Below, piece by piece: positions 53,387 to 63,737 of a stretch of DNA of 64,000 bases (position 1 is its first letter; each line of letters starts with the position of its first letter). Made by a program: the position numbers and the translations under genes. The notes under the pieces are model-generated. The model was given only the letters and a program-made list of their open reading frames with translations, was not told where the DNA came from and did not search any database. The DNA comes from Streptomyces sp. SolWspMP-5a-2 (GTDB taxonomy: Bacteria > Actinomycetota > Actinomycetes > Streptomycetales > Streptomycetaceae). The stretch covers positions 1-64,000 of the forward strand of contig NZ_FMCI01000135.1 of the NCBI RefSeq assembly GCF_900091845.1. The letters run 5' to 3'.

Positions 53387-54940
53387 TCAGCCCATGAACT
53401 TCTTGAACTCGTCCGGCAGCTCGAAGTCCTGTCCGGCCTGCTGGCCCGGGAGCCCGAGGGCGTCGCCGCCCTGGGACGCGGCGGCGCGGCGGGCGGCGGC
53501 CTCGGCCTCCTGCTGCTGGCGCTTCATCGGGTTGCCGGAGCGCTGCTTGCCCTTGGCCTTCTTCTGCTGCTTCTTGGCCCGGCCGGGGCCACCCCCCATG
53601 CCCGGCATCCCCGGCATGCCGGGCATCCCGCCGCCCTGCGCCATCCGGGACATCATCTTGCGGGCCTCGAAGAACCGCTCGACCAGGCCCTTCACCGCGC
53701 TGACCTCGACGCCGGAGCCCTTGGCGATACGGGCGCGGCGGGAGCCGTTGATGATGTTCGGGTCCTGGCGCTCGCCGGGGGTCATCGACTTGATGATCGC
53801 GGCGGTGCGGTCGACGTCCCGCTCGTCCAGGTTGTTGATCTGGTCCTTGATCTGGCCCATGCCCGGGAGCATGCCGAGCAGCTTGCTGATGCTGCCCATC
53901 TTCCTGACCTGTTCCATCTGGGCCAGGAAGTCGTCCAGGGTGAAGTCCTGGCCCTTCTTGGACGCCAGCTTGGAGGCCATCTTCTCGGCCTCTTCCTGGC
54001 TGAACGTCTTCTCCGCCTGCTCGATCAGGGTGAGCAGGTCACCCATGTCGAGGATGCGGGAGGCCATCCGGTCAGGGTGGAAGGCGTCGAAGTCGTCGAG
54101 CTTCTCGCCGTTCGACGCGAACATGATCGGCTTGCCGGTGATCTGCCGGATCGACAGCGCGGCGCCACCGCGGGCGTCGCCGTCGAGCTTGGAGAGCACC
54201 ACGCCGTCGAAGCCGACGCCGTCGCGGAAGGACTCGGCGGTGTTGACCGCGTCCTGGCCGATCATGGCGTCGACGACGAAGAGGATCTCGTCGGGCGAGA
54301 CGGCGTCGCGGATGTCCGCGGCCTGCCGCATCAGCTCCTGGTCGATGCCGAGGCGTCCGGCGGTGTCCACGATCACGATGTCGTGGACCTTGGACTTGGC
54401 GAACTCGATGGAGTCCTCGGCGACCTTGACCGGGTCGCCGACGCCGTTGCCCGGCTCGGGCGCGTAGACGGCGACGCCCGCGCGCTCGGCGACGACGCTC
54501 AGCTGGTTGACCGCGTTCGGGCGCTGGAGGTCGCAGGCGACCAGCAGGGGCGAGTGGCCCTGGCCCTTGAGCCAGTGGCCGAGCTTGCCCGCGAGGGTGG
54601 TCTTGCCCGCGCCCTGGAGACCGGCGAGCATGATCACGGTCGGCGCGGTCTTGGCGAAGCGCAGCCGCCTGGTCTCGCCGCCGAGGATGGTCACCAGCTC
54701 GTCGTTGACGATCTTGAGGACCTGCTGGGCGGGGTTCAGCGCCTTGGAGACCTCGGCACCGAGCGCCCGCTCCTTCACGTTCTTGATGAACGTGCGGACC
54801 ACGGGGAGGGCCACGTCGGCTTCGAGGAGCGCGATGCGGATCTCACGCGCCGTGGCGTCGATGTCCGCTTCGCTCAAGCGCCCCTTGCCGCGAAGGTTCT
54901 TGAAGGTCGCTGAGAGGCGATCGGAGAGAGTATCGAACAC
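53387..54940 (-). CDS. ffh: Signal recognition particle protein Ffh
   Basis: The 517-residue SRP GTPase binds 4.5S RNA and hydrophobic signal sequences and docks on FtsY (also in this window). The N and G domains hold GLQGAGKTT near 108-116, DTAGRLG near 190-196, and TKLDGDARGGAA near 247-258. The methionine-rich M domain is C-terminal and carries a Met/Gly/Pro tail (GGGMPGMPGMPGMGGG). The GTG start has a weak ribosome site. It lies between ftsH and glnD, the usual Streptomyces location. Confidence 0.97.
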   Translation of the reverse strand: MFDTLSDRLSATFKNLRGKGRLSEADIDATAREIRIALLEADVALPVVRTFIKNVKERALGAEVSKALNPAQQVLKIVNDELVTILGGETRRLRFAKTAPTVIMLAGLQGAGKTTLAGKLGHWLKGQGHSPLLVACDLQRPNAVNQLSVVAERAGVAVYAPEPGNGVGDPVKVAEDSIEFAKSKVHDIVIVDTAGRLGIDQELMRQAADIRDAVSPDEILFVVDAMIGQDAVNTAESFRDGVGFDGVVLSKLDGDARGGAALSIRQITGKPIMFASNGEKLDDFDAFHPDRMASRILDMGDLLTLIEQAEKTFSQEEAEKMASKLASKKGQDFTLDDFLAQMEQVRKMGSISKLLGMLPGMGQIKDQINNLDERDVDRTAAIIKSMTPGERQDPNIINGSRRARIAKGSGVEVSAVKGLVERFFEARKMMSRMAQGGGMPGMPGMPGMGGGPGRAKKQQKKAKGKQRSGNPMKRQQQEAEAAARRAAASQGGDALGLPGQQAGQDFELPDEFKKFMG

Positions 54941-55024
54941 GGCGGCGTCGGTCCTCGGGGTCGGGGGCTGCTGATGAATCGCCCTCCAGGGTATCCCGGG
55001 TCGGCCCGGGGGCGGGATGCCGCG

Positions 55025-57472
55025 TCAGCCCCGGAGCATCTCCTCCAGCTTCCGCGCCACCGAGGCCGCCTCCTCGGCCGGGAGGGGGGCGCCCTCGGGG
55101 CCGGTCACGTAGAAGGCGTCGACCGCGTTGGCGCCCAGCGTGGACGCGTGCGCGCTGCGGACCCGGACGTCGGCGTCCTCCAGCGCCCGCCCGATGCGGA
55201 ACAGCAGGCCGGGGGCGTCCTGGGCGCGGACCTCGATGACGGTGGCGAGCCGGGAGGCGGCCGGGTGGACGGAGACCCGGGGCGGCGGCGCCACCCAGCC
55301 GCGGCGGCGCGGATAGGCCGCGTCCCGCTCCGCGAGCCGGGAGGCGATGTCGAGGGAGCCGTCGAGCGCGCGGACCAGGTCGGCGCGGAGCCGGGCGGCC
55401 TGCGGCAGCGAGCCGTACTCGGCGGCGACCCGCCAGTCGAGCAGCAGGACCGTGCCGTCGACGCCGTCCGGCAGGTCGAGGGAGCGCAGTTCGGCGGTGC
55501 GCACGGTCAGCCGGTGGGTGGCGAGCACCCCGGCCACCGCGGGCAGCACGCCCGGCTGGTCGGGGACGGCGATGAGGAGTTCGACGCCGAGCGGCTCGGG
55601 GCCGCCCGGGGGCTGCTCACCGGCGGGCGGTTCGGTCTGCGCGCGCAGGGCGAGGACGGGGCTGCCGGTGGCGACCGCCTCGATGGCCAGCCGTTCCTGC
55701 TCGGCGGTGGGGGCGGCGGTCTCGGGCTCGTCCGGCTCGTCCCCGGCGAGGACCGCGGCGACGCGCCTGACCAGGTCGGCGACGAGCGAGCCGCGCCAGG
55801 ACGACCAGGCGGCGGGCCCGGTGGCGAGCGCGTCGGCCTCGGTGAGGGCGTGCAGCAGGTGCAGGGTGCTCTGGCCGCCGACGGCGTCGGCGACCGCGCG
55901 GACGGTGGCCGGGTCGTCGAGGTCGCGCCGGGTGGCGGTCTCGACGAGCAGCAGATGGTGGCGGACGAGCGTGGACAGCACGGCGACGTCCGCGCGGTCG
56001 AAGCCGATCCGGGCGGCGACGTCCCTGACGATGATCTCGCCCGCCACCGAGTGGTCGCCGGGCCAGCCCTTGCCGATGTCGTGCAGCAGCGCGGCGACCA
56101 GCAGCAGGTCGGGGCGGCTGACCCGGCGGGTGAACTCGGAGGCGCGCACGGCGGTCTCGATGAGGTGCCGGTCGACGGTCCAGACGTGCACGGCGTTGCG
56201 CTGCGGGCGGCAGCGCACCCGCTCCCAGTCCGGCAGCAGCCGGGTGATCAGCCCCTCGGCCTCCAGCGCCTCCCAGACCTCGACGGTGGGGCGCCCCGAG
56301 CCGAGCAGGGTCACCAGTTCCTGGCGGGCCTCGGCAGGCCAGGGGGTGGGCAGCGGGCGCACCGATCCGGCCATCCGCCGCACGGCGTGCAGGGAGAGCG
56401 GCAGCCCCGCCTGGGCGGCCGCGGCGGCGGCGCGCAGCGGCAGGACGGGGTCGCGCTCGGGCCGGGCGGCGCGGGCGAGGACGACCTCGCCGTCCTGTTC
56501 GACGACGCCCTCGGCGAGCGGGGAGCGTTCGGCGACGGGTCTGCCGCCGCCGAGCATGGCGCGCAGCCGGGGCCGCACGGTGCGCGACCGCAGCACCCGC
56601 CCGACCTCGCGCCAGGTGACGTCGCTCGCGTAGGAGACGACGCGGGCGGCCTCGTAGACCTGGCGCAGCAGGGTGTCGGCGTCCAGCAGGCCGAGTCCGG
56701 CGGCGACCTGGTCCTGTTCCTGGAGGGCGAGGCGGTCGGTGGCGCGGCCGGTGGCGAGGTGCAGGGCGTCGCGGACGTCGAGGAGGCGTCGGCGGGCGTC
56801 GTCGAGGCCCTCGCGGGGCGCGTCGGCGAGCCAGGAGGCGGCGACGGCGCGCAGCGCGGTGACGTCGCGCAGGCCGCCGCGGGCCTCCTTGAGGTCGGGT
56901 TCGAGGAGGTACTGCAGCTCGCCCTGGCGGGCGGCGCGGGCGGCGCACAGCTCCTGCAGCTCGGGCAGGCGCGCGGGTGCCTGGTTGCGCCAGTCGGCCA
57001 GGACGGTGGTGCGCAGCGCGGCGGTGAGGCCGAGGTCGCCCGCGAGGTGGCGGGCGTCGAGCAGGCCGAGCTGGACCTTGAGGTCGTCGCCCGCCGCCTT
57101 GCGGGCCTCGCCCGGGGTGCGCACGGAGTGGTCGAGGGCGAGGCCGAGGTCCCAGACGGGGTACCAGACGCGGTCGGCGAGCGCGGCGACGGCGGCGCTG
57201 TCACCGCCGTCGTGGAGGAGCAGCAGGTCGAGGTCGCTGCGCGGGGACAGCTCGCCGCGGCCGTAGCCGCCGACGGCGACCAGGGAGACCCCGCGCAGGC
57301 CCGCGGCCGCGGCGGTGAACAGCCCGGAGAGCCATTCGTCCGTCAGTCCGGCGAGGGCGGCACGGCGCGGCGGCCCGGACCGCGCCCCCTCCTGGAGGAG
57401 GCGCAGCCGGGCCGCCGCGTAGCCGCCGGGTCCCGAGTCCTCTGCTTCGTTGCGCGCGTCCGTGCTCGTCAC
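55025..57472 (-). CDS. glnD: PII uridylyl/adenylyltransferase GlnD
   Basis: A bifunctional enzyme that modifies GlnK according to nitrogen status. In Streptomyces it transfers AMP rather than UMP. The 815-residue protein has a nucleotidyltransferase domain (VAVGGYGRGELSPRSDLDLLLL given in parts, near 66-87), the HD-type removal domain (HDIGKGWPGDHS near 463-474), and two C-terminal ACT domains. The GTG start follows glnK by 22 bp, in the order amtB-glnK-glnD. A short CCCGGG hairpin at 54995-55010 may be a weak terminator. Confidence 0.96.
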   Translation of the reverse strand: MTSTDARNEAEDSGPGGYAAARLRLLQEGARSGPPRRAALAGLTDEWLSGLFTAAAAGLRGVSLVAVGGYGRGELSPRSDLDLLLLHDGGDSAAVAALADRVWYPVWDLGLALDHSVRTPGEARKAAGDDLKVQLGLLDARHLAGDLGLTAALRTTVLADWRNQAPARLPELQELCAARAARQGELQYLLEPDLKEARGGLRDVTALRAVAASWLADAPREGLDDARRRLLDVRDALHLATGRATDRLALQEQDQVAAGLGLLDADTLLRQVYEAARVVSYASDVTWREVGRVLRSRTVRPRLRAMLGGGRPVAERSPLAEGVVEQDGEVVLARAARPERDPVLPLRAAAAAAQAGLPLSLHAVRRMAGSVRPLPTPWPAEARQELVTLLGSGRPTVEVWEALEAEGLITRLLPDWERVRCRPQRNAVHVWTVDRHLIETAVRASEFTRRVSRPDLLLVAALLHDIGKGWPGDHSVAGEIIVRDVAARIGFDRADVAVLSTLVRHHLLLVETATRRDLDDPATVRAVADAVGGQSTLHLLHALTEADALATGPAAWSSWRGSLVADLVRRVAAVLAGDEPDEPETAAPTAEQERLAIEAVATGSPVLALRAQTEPPAGEQPPGGPEPLGVELLIAVPDQPGVLPAVAGVLATHRLTVRTAELRSLDLPDGVDGTVLLLDWRVAAEYGSLPQAARLRADLVRALDGSLDIASRLAERDAAYPRRRGWVAPPPRVSVHPAASRLATVIEVRAQDAPGLLFRIGRALEDADVRVRSAHASTLGANAVDAFYVTGPEGAPLPAEEAASVARKLEEMLRG

Positions 57473-57494
57473 CCGGCGACTCCTGTTCGTTCTG

Positions 57495-59098
<1,604 letters not shown>

Positions 59099-59205
59099 GG
59101 CCTTGTGTCTCCTTCGGCGGAACGGCCCTGTGCGGATGCCTGTGACAACGGGCCGGCTGTGCTGAGGAGACTGGCTCAAACCGATTTCACGTAAGGCTTT
59201 GATGT

Positions 59206-59221
59206 GTTTCCCGCGGGTGAC
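59206..59221 (-). promoter_or_regulatory. GlnR box upstream of amtB
   Basis: On the minus strand the site reads GTCAC-CCGCGG-GAAAC, an exact fit to the gTnAC-n6-GaAAC GlnR consensus. A weaker half, CTTAC, lies 10 bp closer to the gene and a GTAAC-n6-GACCA lies 4 bp on the far side. GlnR activates amtB-glnK-glnD under nitrogen limitation in Streptomyces. Confidence 0.88.
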
Positions 59222-59442
59222 GAAGTGGTCCGCCGCGTTACGGCCGGATGACGTTCCGGGCCGCCCCGGCCCCGCGATCAGGCCCGCGGACCGCCAGGAC
59301 GCCGGTTCCCGGTCCCCGTCTTGTGTGCGAAGCGCCGCCCCTGCGCGACCCGCCTTCCGGGCGCCGCCGCCGGGACGTTCCCGCCCGCCCGGCGCCCGGA
59401 TGGCCGAAAACCGATCCACCCGGGGCGGCAGCCCGCCCGCGA

Positions 59443-59493
59443 CGGCACCCGCCCGACCGGAGCCGCCACGGCACCCGCCTGACCGGAGCCGCC
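59443..59493. repeat. 25-bp direct repeat in the amtB/nsdA gap
   Basis: Two copies at 59443-59467 and 59469-59493, differing at one position (CGGCACCCGCCCGACCGG against the T variant), separated by 1 bp. The 551-bp gap (59099-59649) also holds the GlnR box and a G tract; no gene is evident. Confidence 0.85.
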
Positions 59494-59617
59494 CCCGCGG
59501 CCGCCGGACCGGCTGGGCCGCCGCGGACACGGGACCGGCCGCGGTCGGGCCTCCGACGACCTGGCACAGGGGGAGCCGAGTCGGGCATTCCGGGAGGTCC
59601 GGCCGCGGCCGGGGCTT

Positions 59618-59628
59618 GGGGGGGGGGG
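59618..59628. other. Run of 11 G bases near the nsdA 3' end
   Basis: An uninterrupted G tract 22 bp past the nsdA stop. Such tracts are prone to slippage and sequencing error; a length change here would not alter any gene. Confidence 0.85.
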
Positions 59629-59649
59629 CGGAGAGGGTCCGCGCGGGGG

Positions 59650-61170
59650 TCAGACGGCTTCGGCCGCCTCGGGCAGCTCGACGGCGAGCCGGTCGGTGAG
59701 GTCGACGACGGCGGCCAGCCCGCCGAAGTCGCGCACGGCGGTGTCGACCGTCTTGCGGATGCGGGTGTTGACCCGCTCCGAGCGGACCGTCTTGCCGACC
59801 GCCATGGCCTGCTCGGCCAGGACCGCGCCGCGCTCGGGCTCGCGCTGGAGCAGGTGCACGGTGGCCATGCCGATCAGGTTGAGCGCGTACGACCGCTGGT
59901 GCTCGCCGTCCTTCGCGAACAGCTCGACCGCGCGCCGCATCAGCGGCTCGGCCAGCGAGGCGTAGGTGGGGCTGCGGCCCGCCACATAGGCGAGGTCACG
60001 GAAGGAGTGGCTGTTCTCGCCGTGCAGCTCCGCCTCCGAGAAGAAGCGGATCCAGTCCGGGTCGGGCTCGTCCCAGTCGTCGGCGTCGGCGAAGACGTCC
60101 TCCGCCATCCGGACCGCGCGTTTGCAGCGGCCGGGCTGGCCCATGTTGGCGTAGGCGCGGGCCTCCATCGCGTGCAGCATGGCCTGGGTGCGCGGGCTCG
60201 CGCAGTCCCGGCTGCCGTACTGGGCGAGATGGATCAGCTCCAGGGCGTCGTCCGGCCGCCCGAGGTGGATCATCTGGCGGCTCATGCTGGACAGGACGTA
60301 GGAGCCGAGCGGCTTGTCCCCGGCCTCCTTGGCCGCGTGCAGCGCGAGGACGAAGTACTTCTGCGCGGTGGGCTGCAACCCGACGTCGTACGACATCCAG
60401 CCCGCCAGCTCGGCCAGCTCCGCGGCGACCTTGAACAGCCTGCGGGTGGTGTCCGGCGACTGGGGCTCCTGGAGCAGGTCGGTGACCTCGTGGAGCTGCC
60501 CGACGACCGCCTTGCGGCGCAGACCGCCGCCGCACTGGGCGTCCCACTGGCGGAACATCCGGGTGGTCGTCTCCAGCAGGTCCAGCTCGGGCGCCGAGAG
60601 ACGGCCGGCCCGGCGGGCCGGGGGCGCCTGGTCCGGCTCGGGACGCGGCGGCTGCGGCGAGGGCACCAGCCAGCGCTGCATCGGCTCGATCAGGGTCGGG
60701 CCCGCGGAGAGCGCGAGCGAGCTGCCGAGGAAGCCGCGCCTGGCCAGCATCAGGTCGCTGCGGGAGAACTCGCTGAGCAGCGCGACCGTCTGCGGCGCCG
60801 TCCACGGCAGGTCGACGCCGGACGCGGAGGGTGACTGCCGGACGGTGCGCAGCCCGAGGTCCTCGACCGCGACGACGCAGCCGAACCGCTCGGAGAACAG
60901 CTCGGAGAGGATCCGCGGGATCGGCTCGCGCGGGTTCTCGCCGTCCAGCCAGCGGCGCACCCGCGAGGTGTCGGTGGAGATGTGGTTGGCGCCCAACTGG
61001 CGTGCCCTGCGGTTGACCTGGCGGGCCAGCTCGCCCTTCGACCAGCCGCTGCGCACGAACCAGGAGGTGAGGAGTTCGTTGGGGCGCTTCTCGGTGCCGG
61101 TCGTGCTGCTCGCGCTGGCCGCGGTGGACGTGTCCGTCACGTTCGTCCCGCTTCCGCCGTTGCCGCTCAC
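59650..61170 (-). CDS. nsdA: NsdA, TPR-type negative regulator of sporulation and antibiotic production
   Basis: The 506-residue protein is large for a regulator. Residues about 45-105 resemble a DNA-binding or HTH-like region (SWFVRSGWSKGELARQVNRR and TDTSRVRRWLDGENP). The rest is built of TPR-like helical pairs (for example FKVAAELAELAGWMSYDVG, YVLSSMSRQMIHLGRPDDAL and AYANMGQPGRCKRAVRMAEDVF in parts). In S. coelicolor, loss of nsdA raises antibiotic output and sporulation. The gene's position beside amtB matches that of nsdA there. The GTG start is preferred over the upstream open frame; the ribosome site GGGGG is weak. Confidence 0.93.
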   Translation of the reverse strand: MSGNGGSGTNVTDTSTAASASSTTGTEKRPNELLTSWFVRSGWSKGELARQVNRRARQLGANHISTDTSRVRRWLDGENPREPIPRILSELFSERFGCVVAVEDLGLRTVRQSPSASGVDLPWTAPQTVALLSEFSRSDLMLARRGFLGSSLALSAGPTLIEPMQRWLVPSPQPPRPEPDQAPPARRAGRLSAPELDLLETTTRMFRQWDAQCGGGLRRKAVVGQLHEVTDLLQEPQSPDTTRRLFKVAAELAELAGWMSYDVGLQPTAQKYFVLALHAAKEAGDKPLGSYVLSSMSRQMIHLGRPDDALELIHLAQYGSRDCASPRTQAMLHAMEARAYANMGQPGRCKRAVRMAEDVFADADDWDEPDPDWIRFFSEAELHGENSHSFRDLAYVAGRSPTYASLAEPLMRRAVELFAKDGEHQRSYALNLIGMATVHLLQREPERGAVLAEQAMAVGKTVRSERVNTRIRKTVDTAVRDFGGLAAVVDLTDRLAVELPEAAEAV

Positions 61171-61614
61171 TGGAACGCCCCCATCCCTGAGACCACTTGC
61201 CGCCGCTTGCGCCAAGCCCTATCAGAATGCCGGTAAATAGGGCCTCGCGTCCGCGAGTTGTCACCCGTCGAACGGAAAACCGCCTTGCCTCCGGCATACC
61301 CACGAGTACGCGCGCCCCAGGACTCGTGTACTCAAAGTAATCCTACGATCACCCCTTCGGGGGCGACGGTCCTGGAAACGCCACCATTCGCCACCCCATC
61401 GAATGAACTGCCGGACGCCCGTTAACGATTCACTTGACACATGACGAACGGAAGTGGGCGCAACGATGCATCAGGGGGCGCACACCGCTGAGTTCACCAC
61501 CCTGACCCCTTCCGCGCGCTGTCTGAACCGCGCCGGACCGGGCAGGTGGAGACAGAGAGTCACACGACGCATCCGCGCCGTAACCGGCGGCGCGGCGGAC
61601 CCGTTGGAGGGGGC
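61171..61614. other. Divergent control region between nsdA and the primase-domain gene
   Basis: A 444-bp non-coding gap. It holds the nsdA promoter region on the left and a perfect -35 TTGACA at 61434-61439 on the right, without a clear -10 at 17 bp. The central part is locally AT-rich (GTACTCAAAGTAATCC near 61326-61341). No small gene with a ribosome site is seen. Confidence 0.55.
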
Positions 61615-62271
61615 ATGGGTTTCACCATCGGCGGCATCCGGGAGATCCGCTCCGGCTCGCGTCGACGCGCTCGCTCCTCGGAGTGCATCGCCGTCGCCGA
61701 GTTCACCGGACTGTGGGGCTGGGACGTGGTACGCGGCGCGCGGGCCGCGGGCGGCGCCTGCTCGTGCGGCCGCACCGACTGTCCCGCGCCGGGCGCCCAT
61801 CCGCTGGAGTTCGCCCCCCGGCTGCCGTCCGGCGCCACGCTCGACGAGGTGACCGAGGCCTGGGCCCGGTTCCCCGGCGCGTCGGTGATGCTCGCGGTGG
61901 GCCGCGCCTTCGACGTCATCGAGGTGGCGGAGGCCGCCGGGCACCGCGCGCTGGTCCGCCTGGAGCGCATGGGGCTGCCGCTCGGCCCGGTCGCCGCCAC
62001 CCCGGACGGCCGCGCCCAGTTCTTCGTCGCCCCCGGCGCCGCCGCCGCCCTGCCCGAGCTGCTCTACCGCACCGGCTGGGACGACCCGGACGCGCTCGAC
62101 CTGCGCGGCCTCGGCCCCGGCACCTTCGTCACCGCCCCGCCCTCCGACCGCGGCGGCCTCGGCCCGGTCCGCTGGCTGCGCGCCCCCGCCCTGGACACCG
62201 CCACCCGGCCGCCCGCCGCCCGCCTGCTGCTGGGCACCCTGGCCTACCTGGCGCACCGCTCCCGCGCCTGA
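61615..62271 (+). CDS. Bifunctional DNA primase/polymerase N-terminal-domain protein
   Basis: The 218-residue protein matches the stand-alone prim-pol-like domain seen in plasmid and phage replication proteins. The start has GGAGGGGG just before the ATG. CACSCGRTDCPAPGAHP-type Cys/His cluster near 45-65 resembles the zinc-like stretch of these proteins; I read it as GGACSCGRTDCPAPGAHP. The catalytic acidic pair expected in an active primase is not obvious (DVIEVAE replaces the usual DxD). It may therefore be an inactive, regulatory form. The gene is conserved between nsdA and ftsY in Streptomyces. Its role is unknown. Confidence 0.8.
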   Translation: MGFTIGGIREIRSGSRRRARSSECIAVAEFTGLWGWDVVRGARAAGGACSCGRTDCPAPGAHPLEFAPRLPSGATLDEVTEAWARFPGASVMLAVGRAFDVIEVAEAAGHRALVRLERMGLPLGPVAATPDGRAQFFVAPGAAAALPELLYRTGWDDPDALDLRGLGPGTFVTAPPSDRGGLGPVRWLRAPALDTATRPPAARLLLGTLAYLAHRSRA

Positions 62272-62318
62272 CCCGCGGCCCGTCCGGTCCGCCCCCGCCC
62301 CGCCCCCGTCACGGCGAA

Positions 62319-62350
62319 GCGCCCGCCCCCGTGTCTCCGGGGGCGGGCGC
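62319..62350. terminator. Bidirectional terminator between primase-domain gene and ftsY
   Basis: A perfect 13-bp stem GCGCCCGCCCCCG/CGGGGGCGGGCGC (62319-62331 with 62338-62350), loop TGTCTC, between convergent genes. Confidence 0.9.
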
Positions 62351-62375
62351 CAGTTCGCGCGGACGGGGTGCGGTG

Positions 62376-63575
62376 TCACTCTCCGATCAGGGCGTCCACG
62401 AACGCCTCGGGCTCGAACGGCGCCAGGTCGTCGGCGCCCTCGCCGAGTCCGACCAGCTTGACGGGCACGCCCAGCTCGCGCTGGACGGCGACCACGATGC
62501 CGCCCTTGGCCGTGCCGTCCAGCTTGGTGAGGACGATGCCGCTGATGTCGACGACCTCGGCGAAGACCCGCGCCTGGACCAGGCCGTTCTGCCCGGTGGT
62601 GGCGTCCAGGACGAGGAGCACCTCGTCGACCGGCGCGTGCTTCTCGACGACCCGCTTGACCTTGCCCAGCTCGTCCATCAGGCCGGTCTTGGTGTGCAGC
62701 CGCCCGGCGGTGTCGATGAGGACGACGTCGACGCCCATCTCCTTGCCCTCCTTCACCGCGTCGAACGCGACGGAGGCGGGGTCGCCGGCCTCGGGCCCGC
62801 GCACGGTGTGGGCGCCGACCCGCTCACCCCAGGTCTGCAACTGGTCGGCGGCGGCGGCCCGGAAGGTGTCGGCGGCGCCGAGGACGACGGTGCGGCCGTC
62901 GGCCACCAGGACCCGGGCGAGCTTGCCAGTGGTGGTGGTCTTGCCGGTGCCGTTGACGCCGACGACCATCACGATGCCCGGCGTGCGGCCCTCGGGCTCG
63001 GTGCGCACGGCGCGGTCGACGTCGGTGCCGACCAGCTTGAGGAGTTCCTCGCGCAGCAGGGCGCGCAGTTCCTGGGGGGTACGGGTGCCGAGGACCTTCA
63101 CGCGCTCGCGCAGGCTCTCGACCAGCTCCTGGGTGGGCTGCACCCCGACGTCGGCGGTGAGCAGGGTGTCCTCGACCTCCTCCCAGGTGTCCTCGTCGAG
63201 GTGCTCGCGCGACAGCAGCGTGAGCAGCCCCTGCCCGAGGGCGTTCTGGGAGCGGGAGAGGCGGCTGCGCAGCCGGACGAGGCGCCCTGCGGTGGGCTCC
63301 GGGACCTCGATCGCGGGCGCTTCGGCGGACGGCTCCTCGACGACGACGGGGGCCGGGCCGCCCGGGAGGCCGACCTCCTCTATCGTCCGGCGGGACTCGT
63401 CACTGGGCGCCTCGGCCTCGTCGCCGACGTGCGGCTCGGCCGGAGGGGCGGTGATGTCGGGCGCGGTGGGCGGGGGCGGCGGCAGCGGCCTCTTCCGACG
63501 GCTGCCGACGACGAGCCCGCCGATCGCGCCGAGGACGACCACGGCGATGACTACAGCAAGGATGACGGTTTCCAT
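62376..63575 (-). CDS. ftsY: Signal recognition particle receptor FtsY
   Basis: The 399-residue GTPase docks Ffh-bound ribosomes at the membrane. A hydrophobic N-terminal anchor (about 3-24, VILAVVIAVVVLGAIGGLVV) is typical of actinobacteria. A Pro/Glu-rich acidic linker follows, then the NG domain: GVNGTGKTTTTGKLA near 205-219, DTAGRLHTK near 288, and TKLDGTAKGG near 346. The ATG has no strong ribosome site. It is convergent with the primase-domain gene and divergent from the luciferase-like gene. Confidence 0.96.
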   Translation of the reverse strand: METVILAVVIAVVVLGAIGGLVVGSRRKRPLPPPPPTAPDITAPPAEPHVGDEAEAPSDESRRTIEEVGLPGGPAPVVVEEPSAEAPAIEVPEPTAGRLVRLRSRLSRSQNALGQGLLTLLSREHLDEDTWEEVEDTLLTADVGVQPTQELVESLRERVKVLGTRTPQELRALLREELLKLVGTDVDRAVRTEPEGRTPGIVMVVGVNGTGKTTTTGKLARVLVADGRTVVLGAADTFRAAAADQLQTWGERVGAHTVRGPEAGDPASVAFDAVKEGKEMGVDVVLIDTAGRLHTKTGLMDELGKVKRVVEKHAPVDEVLLVLDATTGQNGLVQARVFAEVVDISGIVLTKLDGTAKGGIVVAVQRELGVPVKLVGLGEGADDLAPFEPEAFVDALIGE

Positions 63576-63737
63576 AACCCGACCAGTATCGGCCATGGCC
63601 CCCGGCGGACCCAGCGGTGCCGTACCGGTCGGGGCGACGGGTTTGCGCCGCGCCGTCCCGGGCCCGCGCCTCTGGATGTCTGACGCTCCGTCAGTTACGG
63701 TCCTCCTCCGCACCCACCGCCCGAAGGGGGACCCGCC

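Noticed and set aside
61454..61852. Small upstream gene beginning ATGCATCAGGGGGCG near 61465
   Set aside because: The frame overlaps the primase-domain gene extensively, has no ribosome site, and its product is low in conserved features.
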